DNA of 64,000 nucleotides from assembly GCF_016593235.1 (NCBI RefSeq), contig NZ_AP023065.1:1178001-1242000 (forward strand), written 5' to 3'. A program made the position numbers and the translations under genes. This document shows, one piece after another, positions 15,839 to 24,384 of this stretch. The notes below the pieces were generated by a model. The model was not told where the DNA came from. It ran no database searches and saw only the letters and a program-made list of their open reading frames with translations. Source of the DNA: Nitratiruptor sp. YY09-18. GTDB taxonomy: Bacteria > Campylobacterota > Campylobacteria > Campylobacterales > Nitratiruptoraceae. Every line of letters begins with the position of its first letter. Position 1 is the stretch's first letter.

Positions 15839-17718
15839 GACCAGTACTTTTGTATAAATTCATTTTTATTCCCTTCATAGCTATTTGCTATGGTTTGTAT
15901 TCTCCTCTCTATCGCCTTGGTATCGATACCAAATCTCTTGGCAATTTCTTGGCTTTCAGATTTCAAAGGATTTAAAAGATATGCAGCTCTTGCATAATTT
16001 TTTGCTTGCTGGAGATCTTCACTCTTTAGAGCCAACACATAATAAAAAAGCCAAAAATTCTCAAATCCTCTCAATGATACATCATCTATAGTTTCTCGCA
16101 TAAGAAGTTTTTTGATTTTTTGATATCTTTTAAGCATTTTTTTTAGCTTTTCATTCTCTTTCACATATTCCATTGCGTATGTGGCGATAGCTATGTTGTC
16201 ACACTGCAAAGCTTGAAAAAATTTCTCTCTTGCAATATCCTCAGATTGGGGAATATGCTCAAATCCATAGTAAAGTGCATTGAGTCCATCAAAATATATT
16301 AAAAGACTAGAAGATAGCTTTTGTTTCATCTTCTTTATATCATCAAGATGATAATAGATCTCCTCAAACCCATAGCGATCCAAATTTATCCTCATAGCCA
16401 AAGATTCATAACTTCTATCAGCCTTGTGGATCTCTGTTACTCCGGAATTGGTCGCCTCATCGACTCTATACCATACTACAATCTCTTCAAGGTGTTTGAA
16501 CAGAGCACTCTTCGCTGTTCGTATCCAAAACTCAAAATCCTGGGCTCGATCAAATCTCTCGTCATATCCATCATATTTTTTATATAGCGTTTTTTTTACC
16601 ATCGATCCTGGATTTGGGATGGCAGATCCTAGGCTCGAAAACAATCTTTGAAGCAACGTAGCTGAATTTTGATAATAATCGTGAGGCTTTAGCAAATGAT
16701 TTTCTTCACCAAACATTTGAAGATTACCATAAATAATATCAGGCATGGGCTCTACATCATTCAACAAATCGACATATCTTTGCAATATATTTGGCATCAA
16801 TCTATCATCATCATCAAGCCATAAAATATACTCCCCTCTGGCTTCTTCTATACATTTATTGCGTGTATAGGGTCTTCCTCTATTTTTCTCATTAGCAAAA
16901 AAGCGGATTTTTGGACTATGAAATTCCTCAACTATCTCTTGGGTATTTTCTTCCGATCCATCATCCACTACGACAATTTCATACTGTTCATAATTTTGAT
17001 CCAACACACTTTGCAGTGCTTCACGCAAAAGCTTTTTTCTATTGTATGTCGCAATTGCTATCGTAATCAATGGCTCGTAACTGTTTTTTTTGAAGTAGAG
17101 CTTTGCCGTACCCTTTTGTGTCTCGTAATACTCACTTCGTAAATTGTAATCATCACGCAACCATTTTTGAACGATTTTTCGCTCTTCTTCTCTACTGGCG
17201 TCATCAAGTAAAATAAGTGTTTTATCACCCATAAACTTGCGCAGCAGTGGAAGAGCCGGATAGCGAGCCAAGGGCTGCGTATCCATTGGGGGACCATCTA
17301 CTAGTAAAATATCTATAGAAGTATCAATGTGTAGTTGTGAGATATCGTACCACAGCCACTCATCCTCGTCTATCACATAGTATTTCAAAGGAGCGTAAAG
17401 AGGCACGACAATATCCAAAAGATTATGCAGTTTGAGTTCGTTTTTCGTTTTTTTTAAATAGTCATAGCTGTGATCGAGTGAGATAATCTTCGAATGGGGA
17501 GAATATTTTTTCAGCAGATATGCCATCAAAACGGTAGAGACCCCACTACCACATTCGACTATCAATAACTCTTCATTAGTTTGGATTTTTTTTAATATTT
17601 CACGGTATACAATTTTCATAAAATCAGCACTAGCCGCCCATCCACCCAATCGATTGAGTGGGTAGTGAAGATCGATAAATGCTAAGATCTGTTCAAAATC
17701 CTCTAGCTGATGCTCCAT
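15835..17718 (-). CDS. Methyltransferase-like / family 2 glycosyltransferase fusion
   Basis: A fusion of about 627 residues. The first ~220 residues look like a class I SAM-dependent methyltransferase of the Methyltransf_24 type: LLIVECGSGVSTVLMAYLLKKY, IISLDHS and DILLVDGPP. Residues ~220-340 are a GT2 domain with ITIAIATYNRKKLLREALQS, IVVVDDGSEENTQ and YILWLDDDDRLM, intact catalytic Asp motifs. The C-terminal ~200 residues are helical. The frame opens at 17745, but the ATG at 17718 is preceded by AAAGG at the right distance and gives a normal N-terminus (MEHQLEDFEQ). It is the first gene of the two-gene operon leading to flagellin and is divergent from a third GT-fold gene. Confidence 0.78.
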   Translation of the reverse strand: MEHQLEDFEQILAFIDLHYPLNRLGGWAASADFMKIVYREILKKIQTNEELLIVECGSGVSTVLMAYLLKKYSPHSKIISLDHSYDYLKKTKNELKLHNLLDIVVPLYAPLKYYVIDEDEWLWYDISQLHIDTSIDILLVDGPPMDTQPLARYPALPLLRKFMGDKTLILLDDASREEERKIVQKWLRDDYNLRSEYYETQKGTAKLYFKKNSYEPLITIAIATYNRKKLLREALQSVLDQNYEQYEIVVVDDGSEENTQEIVEEFHSPKIRFFANEKNRGRPYTRNKCIEEARGEYILWLDDDDRLMPNILQRYVDLLNDVEPMPDIIYGNLQMFGEENHLLKPHDYYQNSATLLQRLFSSLGSAIPNPGSMVKKTLYKKYDGYDERFDRAQDFEFWIRTAKSALFKHLEEIVVWYRVDEATNSGVTEIHKADRSYESLAMRINLDRYGFEEIYYHLDDIKKMKQKLSSSLLIYFDGLNALYYGFEHIPQSEDIAREKFFQALQCDNIAIATYAMEYVKENEKLKKMLKRYQKIKKLLMRETIDDVSLRGFENFWLFYYVLALKSEDLQQAKNYARAAYLLNPLKSESQEIAKRFGIDTKAIERRIQTIANSYEGNKNEFIQKYWS

Positions 17719-17781
17719 AATAAAACCTTTATTAATCAAAATCATTTAATTTTAGCTAAAATAAAAACAAAAAGGCTTAAT

Positions 17782-18981
17782 ATGACTTTTGATATATGTA
17801 TAATTAATAAAAACAGTAACAACTCAGATAAAACAATTAAATCTCTTGAAGAAAATAGCGAGTATATCTCACAAATAATAGTTTCAGGTTCAAGTAACAA
17901 TGAAAATATAAAATCTCTCCAAATAACTTCCAATAATGAAGCCGATCATCGCAATGCTTGTTTAGAAACTGCACAAAGTGAATATATCCTATGGCTAAGT
18001 CCCAATATAGAGCTTGAAGATGAGACATTAGAGGAATTTACTGATATTTTAGAAGATGTGGAAGATGTAGACTTTATATATCCCAATGAAGTCTTTATCG
18101 ACAAAGTTGATGAGCATATAAAAAATTATGAAGATTGGTATGGCAAAGAAGAGCTTCTCCTTCAAAGCCTCTCACTAGAAAATCATCTTCCAAACTGGGC
18201 GGTACTCACTAAAAAAAGCACGCTAGAAAAACTTGGAGGATTTGACCCAAGATACAATGATTACTCTTTTTATGCACTCATTTATAAAAATCTCAAAAAT
18301 CTTACTCTCAAACTCTCTGATCTAAGCTTCGTGAACCATTATATGCATGAATCTTTTATTGATACCTCATATCGCAGTAGACTCGTGCAAGATATTTTGG
18401 ATCAATACTCTTTGCAAGAGATTTTCCCAAAACTCAATTGGGATAATGAGCCTCTTGCACTCACAACTGCCAATACACTCATAGGTGATACATTGGCAAA
18501 ATATTACGACTATTTCAACGCTGCATCATTCTATCGCAATGCAATGCTAAGTTTCCACAATCAAGAGACACTCAAAAAACTCATAGATGCTTATATACAG
18601 ATGGGGCTTTTTGATGAAGCAAGAAAACTTCTTGAGACGCAAGATGTTGTGCAAGAGCTGCAAGAAGAGCTTATAAACCGTATTGATCAGACTGAAAAAC
18701 TTGTACAAAATATTGAAAAGGCAGTCCAAGAAGGAGAGGCTGCACAGATCTTGACGCTAGCAAATGATATAATATCTTATTATAAGGGTGCACCTATTTA
18801 TAATGTACTAGGTGTTATCCATACTCTCAAAGGTGATCTAGAAAATGCCTATAATTATTTCTATAAAGCTGCAACGATTAATCCTCTTGACCAAGATATT
18901 TTGGCAAATCTTGCCGAAATAGCTAAAAAAATAGGTAAAGAGGAAGAAGTTATAGGACTTTATGAAAGACTCACAAAATAA
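17782..18981 (+). CDS. Degenerate GT2-fold protein with TPR tail
   Basis: A 399-residue paralogue of the two glycosyltransferases encoded opposite. The fold pattern is kept (FDICIINKNSN, then YILWLSPNIELED, then a GGFDPRYND segment), but the metal and nucleotide motifs are lost. Where the active enzymes have VVDTGSTD or VVDDGSEEN it has IVSGSSNN, and where they have DAD or DDDD it has SPN. TPR-like repeats follow (YNVLGVIHTLKGDLENAYNYFYKAATINPLDQDILANLAEIAKKIG). It is probably not a glycosyltransferase; it may bind a glycoprotein or assist its active paralogues. The start chosen is the ATG at 17782 behind AAAGG, not the frame opening at 17710. It is read with the PilZ gene (eight-base gap). 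Confidence 0.7.
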   Translation: MTFDICIINKNSNNSDKTIKSLEENSEYISQIIVSGSSNNENIKSLQITSNNEADHRNACLETAQSEYILWLSPNIELEDETLEEFTDILEDVEDVDFIYPNEVFIDKVDEHIKNYEDWYGKEELLLQSLSLENHLPNWAVLTKKSTLEKLGGFDPRYNDYSFYALIYKNLKNLTLKLSDLSFVNHYMHESFIDTSYRSRLVQDILDQYSLQEIFPKLNWDNEPLALTTANTLIGDTLAKYYDYFNAASFYRNAMLSFHNQETLKKLIDAYIQMGLFDEARKLLETQDVVQELQEELINRIDQTEKLVQNIEKAVQEGEAAQILTLANDIISYYKGAPIYNVLGVIHTLKGDLENAYNYFYKAATINPLDQDILANLAEIAKKIGKEEEVIGLYERLTK

Positions 18982-18989
18982 GGATAGAG

Positions 18990-20027
18990 ATGCAAGAAAA
19001 TCTCAGCCGTTTCGATACACTTAAACTTGCTACGCAATACTGGCATGGAGATGAGACTACAACAAAACTCATCGTCGTGCTTTTTATTTTGGCTCTTATA
19101 ATCTTTTTCATAGCTGGCTTTTATATGCAAAAACGCATGCGGGAGCGTAACCTCAAGCGCTACTTCGTGACATTTGCCAAAGAAAAAGAGCTCACAGATG
19201 AAGAGATAAAGATTTTGTGGGATTATTCACATAAAATGGAGCGAGACCCTATTTTGGTGCTTGAATTTAAAGCGCCTTTTGAAAAAGTTATCGATATCTA
19301 TATCAAAGAAAATCCGAATGCAGATGAAAACATCATAAAAGATATGCGCCGCAAGCTCGACTTTGAGGTGCTTAGTCCCCATGTGCCACTTGTAACTACA
19401 AAAGATATAGAGATTTTTCAAAATGGGCGCATGATATTTGCTAATAACAAAAGCATTAATGTCGCGCTCTATGACAAAGATGAGAAGTTTATGTATTGGG
19501 TAGCAATCGATAATGATGTACCAGCAGATGTACATCCAGGCGAATATGTCAAAATCGTCTTCATTCGCAATGAAGACGGTATTTATACTATAGAAGTACC
19601 AATTGCTGAAATTCTAAGAGACAACGGTAAAACTCTCATCAAGCTCCCACATACCTTCGATCTTCATAGAGTACAGCGAAGAGAATCTCCACGGGTAAAA
19701 GTCAACAAGCCAGCAAAAATGATCATTGAAGAGACCCCTATTGATGTGACAATTATAGATATAAGTACTGGCGGAGCGAAAATCTGTACTAACGACAAAA
19801 ATGATGTTCTCAAAAAGATTAAATATGGAGAGGAGGCTATACTGGAATTTAAGCTAGATAATAGATTTTATAGTCTCAAAGCAAAAGTCTTAGAGATTGA
19901 TAGAAGGCCAAAGAGCACATGCTTGAGATTTTTATTTGATGGTGTTCCAGAAGATATAAAAGATGAGCTATTGGAATTTGTACAAAAAGAGCAACTCAAG
20001 CTTGCTCACATAAAAAGGAAACAATGA
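18990..20027 (+). CDS. Membrane-anchored PilZ-domain protein (c-di-GMP effector)
   Basis: A 345-residue protein. One transmembrane segment lies at about residues 27-46 (LIVVLFILALIIFFIAGFYM). A middle region of ~180 residues resembles the N-terminal module of YcgR-type flagellar brakes only in layout. A C-terminal PilZ domain has the two c-di-GMP motifs, QRRESPRVKV (RxxxR) and DISTGGAKI (D/NxSxxG). Such proteins respond to cyclic di-GMP, and here it sits in one operon with a diguanylate cyclase and two flagellar accessory genes. An AAGGA ribosome site precedes the ATG; the stop overlaps the next start by four bases. Assignment of the PilZ domain is firm; a motor role is inferred from context. 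Confidence 0.82.
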   Translation: MQENLSRFDTLKLATQYWHGDETTTKLIVVLFILALIIFFIAGFYMQKRMRERNLKRYFVTFAKEKELTDEEIKILWDYSHKMERDPILVLEFKAPFEKVIDIYIKENPNADENIIKDMRRKLDFEVLSPHVPLVTTKDIEIFQNGRMIFANNKSINVALYDKDEKFMYWVAIDNDVPADVHPGEYVKIVFIRNEDGIYTIEVPIAEILRDNGKTLIKLPHTFDLHRVQRRESPRVKVNKPAKMIIEETPIDVTIIDISTGGAKICTNDKNDVLKKIKYGEEAILEFKLDNRFYSLKAKVLEIDRRPKSTCLRFLFDGVPEDIKDELLEFVQKEQLKLAHIKRKQ

Positions 20028-20449
20028 AAATCAAAAGCCTCAAGCTCGCTATCAAGCAAAAAAAGTTCAAAATGGATGCATTAGGAGCGCAGATCACTGC
20101 CCTCCTGCACGAAATAGATGAAAAAGAGCAGCTGCTACAAGCAAACAAAGATAAAAGAGAAAAGATCGCCCATAGTAATGTCACTCGGGTTTTTGATATA
20201 GAAAATGCATTGCTCGTGTTAGAAGAGCTAAAAAGAAAAGATGATACAATTTTACAAGAAATTGAAGCATTAGAAGAAAAGATTGTGAATTTGCGCAAAG
20301 AGCTTGCACAGCTTCTTGGTGAGAAGCAAGCTCTAGAAAAACTTATATCTAAAATCAATAATGAAAATGCATCGCAGCAAACTGCACAGGAGAATGAATT
20401 AGCCAATGAGAACTTTTTACGCAAAAATACTCCTCATATTATCTCTTAG
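20024..20449 (+). CDS. fliJ: FliJ-like coiled-coil export component
   Basis: A 141-residue protein, nearly all coiled coil (heptads from about residue 30 to 115, e.g. DDTILQEIEALEEKIVNLRKELAQL). The N-terminus MKIKSLKLAIKQKKFKMDALGAQI is of the FliJ type. FliJ is the stalk subunit of the FliI ATPase ring and links it to FlhA. Coiled coils are easily confused, but size, the basic N-terminus and pairing with a MotE-like secreted protein agree with the HP0256-HP0257 pair as I recall it from Helicobacter pylori. It overlaps both neighbours (4 and 44 bases). Confidence 0.6.
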   Translation: MKIKSLKLAIKQKKFKMDALGAQITALLHEIDEKEQLLQANKDKREKIAHSNVTRVFDIENALLVLEELKRKDDTILQEIEALEEKIVNLRKELAQLLGEKQALEKLISKINNENASQQTAQENELANENFLRKNTPHIIS

Positions 20450-20855
20450 CTCTTTGCTTTTCGCAAATGTCCAAAAAAAAGAGCTGCAAAAAGAGCTCCA
20501 ACGGCTCGAAAAGCTCCATGCAATTATCAAGGAGAAGCTAGAGCAAAATAGACAAGTTTTGCAAAAGATTCAAGAAGAAAAAGCTGCTCTGCAAAAACTC
20601 AAAAAAGAGCTTGAGAATGAAAAAAAAGCTATAAATAACGAACGTTTCAAAAAACTTGCAAAAGATTTTGAGAACATGGATCCAGAATACGCAGGGGAAA
20701 AACTCTCTAAAATGCAAGATCCCCATATTGCAGCATATATTCTTTATAATATGAATTCGCGCAAAGCTGGTGAAGCACTCAACTTCGTCGAACCAGAGGC
20801 GCTCAATAAAATCACTAAAATTTTGATACACTTGCGCAACAATGACAAAAAATAG
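20406..20855 (+). CDS. Secreted MotE/FlgX-like protein (MgtE_N-type domain)
   Basis: A 149-residue protein with a signal peptide (MRTFYAKILLILSLSSLLFA), a coiled coil (residues ~22-80), and a C-terminal ~60-residue domain (FENMDPEYAGEKLSKMQDPHIAAYILYNMNSRKAGEALNFVEPEALNKITKIL) that resembles MgtE-N and FliG-type helical repeats. This layout is that of MotE and of the Campylobacterota stator chaperone called FlgX, periplasmic helpers of the motor stator. No mot genes are in this window. It lies between fliJ-like and the diguanylate cyclase, overlapping both, so all four genes appear translationally coupled. Function is inferred from architecture. Confidence 0.6.
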   Translation: MRTFYAKILLILSLSSLLFANVQKKELQKELQRLEKLHAIIKEKLEQNRQVLQKIQEEKAALQKLKKELENEKKAINNERFKKLAKDFENMDPEYAGEKLSKMQDPHIAAYILYNMNSRKAGEALNFVEPEALNKITKILIHLRNNDKK

Positions 20856-22296
20856 TCTTATCAAAAATTTGTTTTTCTTCCTCGTCTATATTACACTCAG
20901 CTCCCTTTTGGTCTACTATTTTTATGTAGACAAAAATAACAGGCTCCAAATTTATCTCGCGCAAAAGATCAACCAACTCTACGCTGAGTTTCGCGCCACC
21001 AAAAACACCTATGCGAAACTCTCTAGCCTTGCATATGATGAGATCACGAAAAATCCTCAATTTGTCGTATGGCTTGAAAACTATCCACAATACAAAAAGC
21101 AAATAGACACTTATATTGCGCCACACTTCTCCCTTCTCAAAAAATATTCCATAGCGCATCTGAGTATTTACGATCCTGCTGGTAATGTTATTGTCAGTAT
21201 GCATAAAAGAGCCAAAAAGACGAAGAAGAGTATTTTTGAAAGGGATGAGCAAAATAGTGAGCTTATCATAAAGTTCAAGCGCCCTATATATGCCAACAAC
21301 CGCCTCATCGCCCTTTTTGAGTCAGCTGTATCATACAATACAATTAAACAAGAACTCCAAAGACTCTTTGGAGCAGCATATGCATACATTGTCAAAGATA
21401 GCGTGATTGACAAGAGACTCATACATTATGGCAGCTATCTCTTTATCCAAAGCGATCTACATAAGAGATTTTTCTATGAAGAGCAGTCCCACAAATCTAC
21501 AAACTCAAAGCAAAAGTGGCTCATCCATCAAATTAATAGTCTCATCAAAAACAAAGCAGCACCACTTTTGGATAAGCAACAAAGCTTTGCCACAATTGCG
21601 AAGATTGGGGAAAATTACTACGTAGTATCATTCCTTGCGATAAAAGTCAATGATGCCCTAAGCTACCTCATCTCATACAAAAAAGATACAAACATCAAAA
21701 CATTTGATACAATTTTTTGGCAAAATGTGATCTTAAGTAATATTGTCTTACTCATTGCCCTTCTCTTTATCTACTATTTCATCCATATCAAGCAGAAGTT
21801 TGAAACACTTGCAATTACAGATAAACTGACAGGTCTTTACAACCGCAATAAGTTCTATAAAACGGCACAGCAAGAGATCAACCGTGCCACAAGACACCAA
21901 AGACCACTCTCACTCATTATATTCGACATCGATAACTTTAAAAAGATCAACGACACCTACGGCCACGATGTAGGGGATTACGTGCTCAAAACCATAGCAA
22001 AACTTGTACACAAGAATATTCGCAAATATGATTATGCTTTTCGGTGGGGTGGTGAAGAGTTTATCATCCTCTCACCAGAGACTTCTGCAAAAGAGGCTAT
22101 GAAACTAGCTGAAAAAATTCGCAATCTTATCGCTCAGTATAGATTTGATAAGGTGGGAAAAGTAACAATTAGTCTGGGGGTAGCTGAATTTGACAAAGAG
22201 AGTGATAAGCATATAGATGCAGTGATCAAAAGAGCAGACAGTGCATTGTATCTATCCAAAAAAGATGGAAAAAATCGCACAACTTTAGCCGTTTAG
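20842..22296 (+). CDS. Transmembrane diguanylate cyclase with periplasmic sensor
   Basis: A 484-residue protein. A transmembrane helix lies near residues 9-27, a ~260-residue periplasmic domain without a recognised motif follows, then a second helix (NIVLLIALLFIYYFIHI) and a GGDEF domain. The active-site motif is GGEEF at residues 403-407, in the order TDKLTGLYNRNKF, FDIDNFKKINDTYGHDVGD, RWGGEEF. RKYD at residues 394-397 is a proper RxxD inhibitory site, so product feedback is likely. It should make cyclic di-GMP, presumably read by the PilZ protein three genes upstream. The 3' end overlaps that of flhB by 12 bases in convergent orientation. Confidence 0.93.
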   Translation: MTKNSLIKNLFFFLVYITLSSLLVYYFYVDKNNRLQIYLAQKINQLYAEFRATKNTYAKLSSLAYDEITKNPQFVVWLENYPQYKKQIDTYIAPHFSLLKKYSIAHLSIYDPAGNVIVSMHKRAKKTKKSIFERDEQNSELIIKFKRPIYANNRLIALFESAVSYNTIKQELQRLFGAAYAYIVKDSVIDKRLIHYGSYLFIQSDLHKRFFYEEQSHKSTNSKQKWLIHQINSLIKNKAAPLLDKQQSFATIAKIGENYYVVSFLAIKVNDALSYLISYKKDTNIKTFDTIFWQNVILSNIVLLIALLFIYYFIHIKQKFETLAITDKLTGLYNRNKFYKTAQQEINRATRHQRPLSLIIFDIDNFKKINDTYGHDVGDYVLKTIAKLVHKNIRKYDYAFRWGGEEFIILSPETSAKEAMKLAEKIRNLIAQYRFDKVGKVTISLGVAEFDKESDKHIDAVIKRADSALYLSKKDGKNRTTLAV

Positions 22297-23340
22297 GCCG
22301 CGCTTTTTGTAGATTTTCGCAAAGATTTTTGCAATTGCTTGGTAGAGGTTTTCAGGGACATAGTCACCAATCTCACACGATTGATACAAAGCTCTGGCTA
22401 GTGGTGGATTTTCCTCGATTGGAATTCCGTGTGCTTTTGCCTCCTCTTTGATACGCAACGCCACAAAATCTACCCCTTTAGCTACGACCTTCGGTGCTTG
22501 CATTGCGCCTCTTTTGTATGCAAGAGCTACTGCAAAGTGCTCTGGGTTTGTGATAACTACATCAGCCTTTGCTACTTCAGCCATCATTCTTGTAAGACTC
22601 ATCTCCCGCATCTTTTTGCGTATTGCAGATTTGATCTGTGGGTTACCCTCATAGAGCTTTTGCTCCTCTTTTATCTCTTGCTTGCTCATTTTGATGCTCT
22701 CTTCAAACTCATACTTGCGGAAAAAAAAGTCGATAACTGCCACAGGAATCGAAAGCAGTGCAAATCCCAAAACCATAACAAGGGTATATTTGATTAAAAT
22801 ATAGGAATCACTGTAGAGTGGCGTGGCACTAAAACGAAAAACATCTTCCAAAAGATATGTTACGAGATAGTAAGAAACTGCTGTTGCTACAAGGAGTTTG
22901 AGAAGATTTTTGAACAGTTCAAAAAGGACTTTGAGTGAAAAGAGTCGCTTGAGTCCGGAGATGGGATTGATCTTTTCTAGTTTTGGCATAAGAGGCTTCC
23001 AAGTGATATGAAAACCAACTTGTACTACATTTGCAGCAACTCCAATCACAAGAAGCGTAAGAAAAATAGGAGCGAGTAAAATTGCCAAATCATACACTAT
23101 CTCTTTGACTATCAGATAATTATTCTCCGGAATATTTGCAAGAGGATTGCTAAAAAAATGGACAAAGAGCGTATAGAGTTTCTTGAATGCAAAAGGGATA
23201 TAGAATAAAAAGAGCAAGAAAACCGACACCAAAGAGGCGCTGATGGCTATATCCATGCTTTTAGCCACTTGCCCCTCTTCGCGAGCCTTCTCACGTCTTC
23301 GGGGGGTGGCCTTTTCGGTCTTGTCTGGCTCTTTTGCCAT
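22285..23340 (-). CDS. flhB: Flagellar export gate/switch protein FlhB
   Basis: A 351-residue FlhB. The N-terminus EPDKTEKATPRRREKAREEGQVAKS is the family hallmark; four membrane helices follow, then a cytoplasmic domain. The autocleavage site reads NPEH (Asn265-Pro266) instead of the usual NPTH; the reacting Asn and Pro are kept. FlhB switches export specificity from rod/hook to filament substrates when FliK signals hook completion. It is the last gene of the large minus-strand cluster, one base after fliR, and converges on the diguanylate cyclase gene. Confidence 0.95.
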   Translation of the reverse strand: MAKEPDKTEKATPRRREKAREEGQVAKSMDIAISASLVSVFLLFLFYIPFAFKKLYTLFVHFFSNPLANIPENNYLIVKEIVYDLAILLAPIFLTLLVIGVAANVVQVGFHITWKPLMPKLEKINPISGLKRLFSLKVLFELFKNLLKLLVATAVSYYLVTYLLEDVFRFSATPLYSDSYILIKYTLVMVLGFALLSIPVAVIDFFFRKYEFEESIKMSKQEIKEEQKLYEGNPQIKSAIRKKMREMSLTRMMAEVAKADVVITNPEHFAVALAYKRGAMQAPKVVAKGVDFVALRIKEEAKAHGIPIEENPPLARALYQSCEIGDYVPENLYQAIAKIFAKIYKKRGLNG

Positions 23341-23341
23341 A

Positions 23342-24118
23342 TCAGTTTCCTATATGCTTGATAAAATACAGTATATCTGCATTGAGATTTTGCAGATAGC
23401 TTACTCCTAAGTATACAATAATAGAAGCTCCAGCAGCGAGCGCTGCAATACCTACAAATATCTGCAAAGGCAAACCAACTATAAAGACATTGATTTGCGG
23501 AATGAGTCTATTCACAAGAGCTAAAGCCACATTGATAAGATATAAAATAAGAGCAAAAGGAAACGCAAGCTTGAAAGCTAAAGTAAATATTGTGATGGAG
23601 TTTTGTATAACATAGTGCCAAAAACCTGAATGGAGATGCTGCATAGTTAACGGGTAGTGTTCGAAACTGGCAAAAAGCGTAGCTACAAAATACTCATATG
23701 CCCCACTTACAAAAAAGATCATATAAAAAAGCATGATAAAAAACTTGCTAAGCACAGAAACCTGTCCATATGTTGGATCGAAGATATTGACGACAGTAAT
23801 TCCCATAAAATAGCTTATAATTTCTGCAGCATAGCTAAAAGCAGATATGAAAAAGTTTGCAAGAAGCCCAAGTGCAAATCCCACTAACAGCTCTTTAAAG
23901 ATCAAAAATATAAAATCCCACACTCCAAGATTTTGCAACTGTAGGTGAATATCGAGATTTTGGACAGCAAAAAAAGCCAAAGAGACTACAAGCAAGATTT
24001 TAACATTGCGTGGAAGCATAGCAGTATTGATAAATGGAAAAGCCATTAGTACTGCGATAACACGAGTGAAAACAAGAGCAAGCGCAACAGCTTGATCTGG
24101 TGTGATAATCGGTGTCAT
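23342..24118 (-). CDS. fliR: Flagellar export gate protein FliR
   Basis: A 258-residue FliR with about six hydrophobic segments and the family pattern FTRVIAVLMAFPFINTAMLPRNVKILLVVSLAF near the N-terminus. The C-terminal LPLQIFVGIAALAAGASIIVYLG also fits. FliR forms the export gate core with FliP and FliQ. It starts within the fliQ stop codon (ATGA) and is followed by flhB after one base. Confidence 0.95.
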   Translation of the reverse strand: MTPIITPDQAVALALVFTRVIAVLMAFPFINTAMLPRNVKILLVVSLAFFAVQNLDIHLQLQNLGVWDFIFLIFKELLVGFALGLLANFFISAFSYAAEIISYFMGITVVNIFDPTYGQVSVLSKFFIMLFYMIFFVSGAYEYFVATLFASFEHYPLTMQHLHSGFWHYVIQNSITIFTLAFKLAFPFALILYLINVALALVNRLIPQINVFIVGLPLQIFVGIAALAAGASIIVYLGVSYLQNLNADILYFIKHIGN

Positions 24119-24384
24119 CGAATGAGTGTAACTAATGCATCAAATATTGAGTGAAAATAGTCAATCAAAGTCACATACATCCACGATCCAAAAATGATGA
24201 GCGCTGCTACTGTGGCGACAATTTTTGGAATGAATGTGAGCGTCATCTCCTGGATCTGCGTGGCTGCTTGGAATATACTAACTAGCATTCCCACACCAAA
24301 TGCAACCGCTAAGACAGGTGCACCTACCAAAAGTGCAATTTTGAGCATCTGTTCAGTAAGAGTAATAACCTGATCAAGATTCAT
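24115..24384 (-). CDS. fliQ: Flagellar export gate protein FliQ
   Basis: An 89-residue protein with two membrane helices (MLKIALLVGAPVLAVAFGVGMLVSIFQAATQIQEMTLTFIPKIVATVAALIIFGSWM). FQAATQIQEMTLTFIPK is the conserved FliQ loop. It surrounds the FliP-FliR pore. ATGA overlaps join it to fliP upstream and fliR downstream. Confidence 0.96.
   Translation of the reverse strand: MNLDQVITLTEQMLKIALLVGAPVLAVAFGVGMLVSIFQAATQIQEMTLTFIPKIVATVAALIIFGSWMYVTLIDYFHSIFDALVTLIR

Noticed and set aside
17719-17781. Distinct operator between the two divergent glycosyltransferase genes
   Set aside because: The 63-base gap is AT-rich with a weak TAAAAT; no repeat or clear promoter pair stands out.
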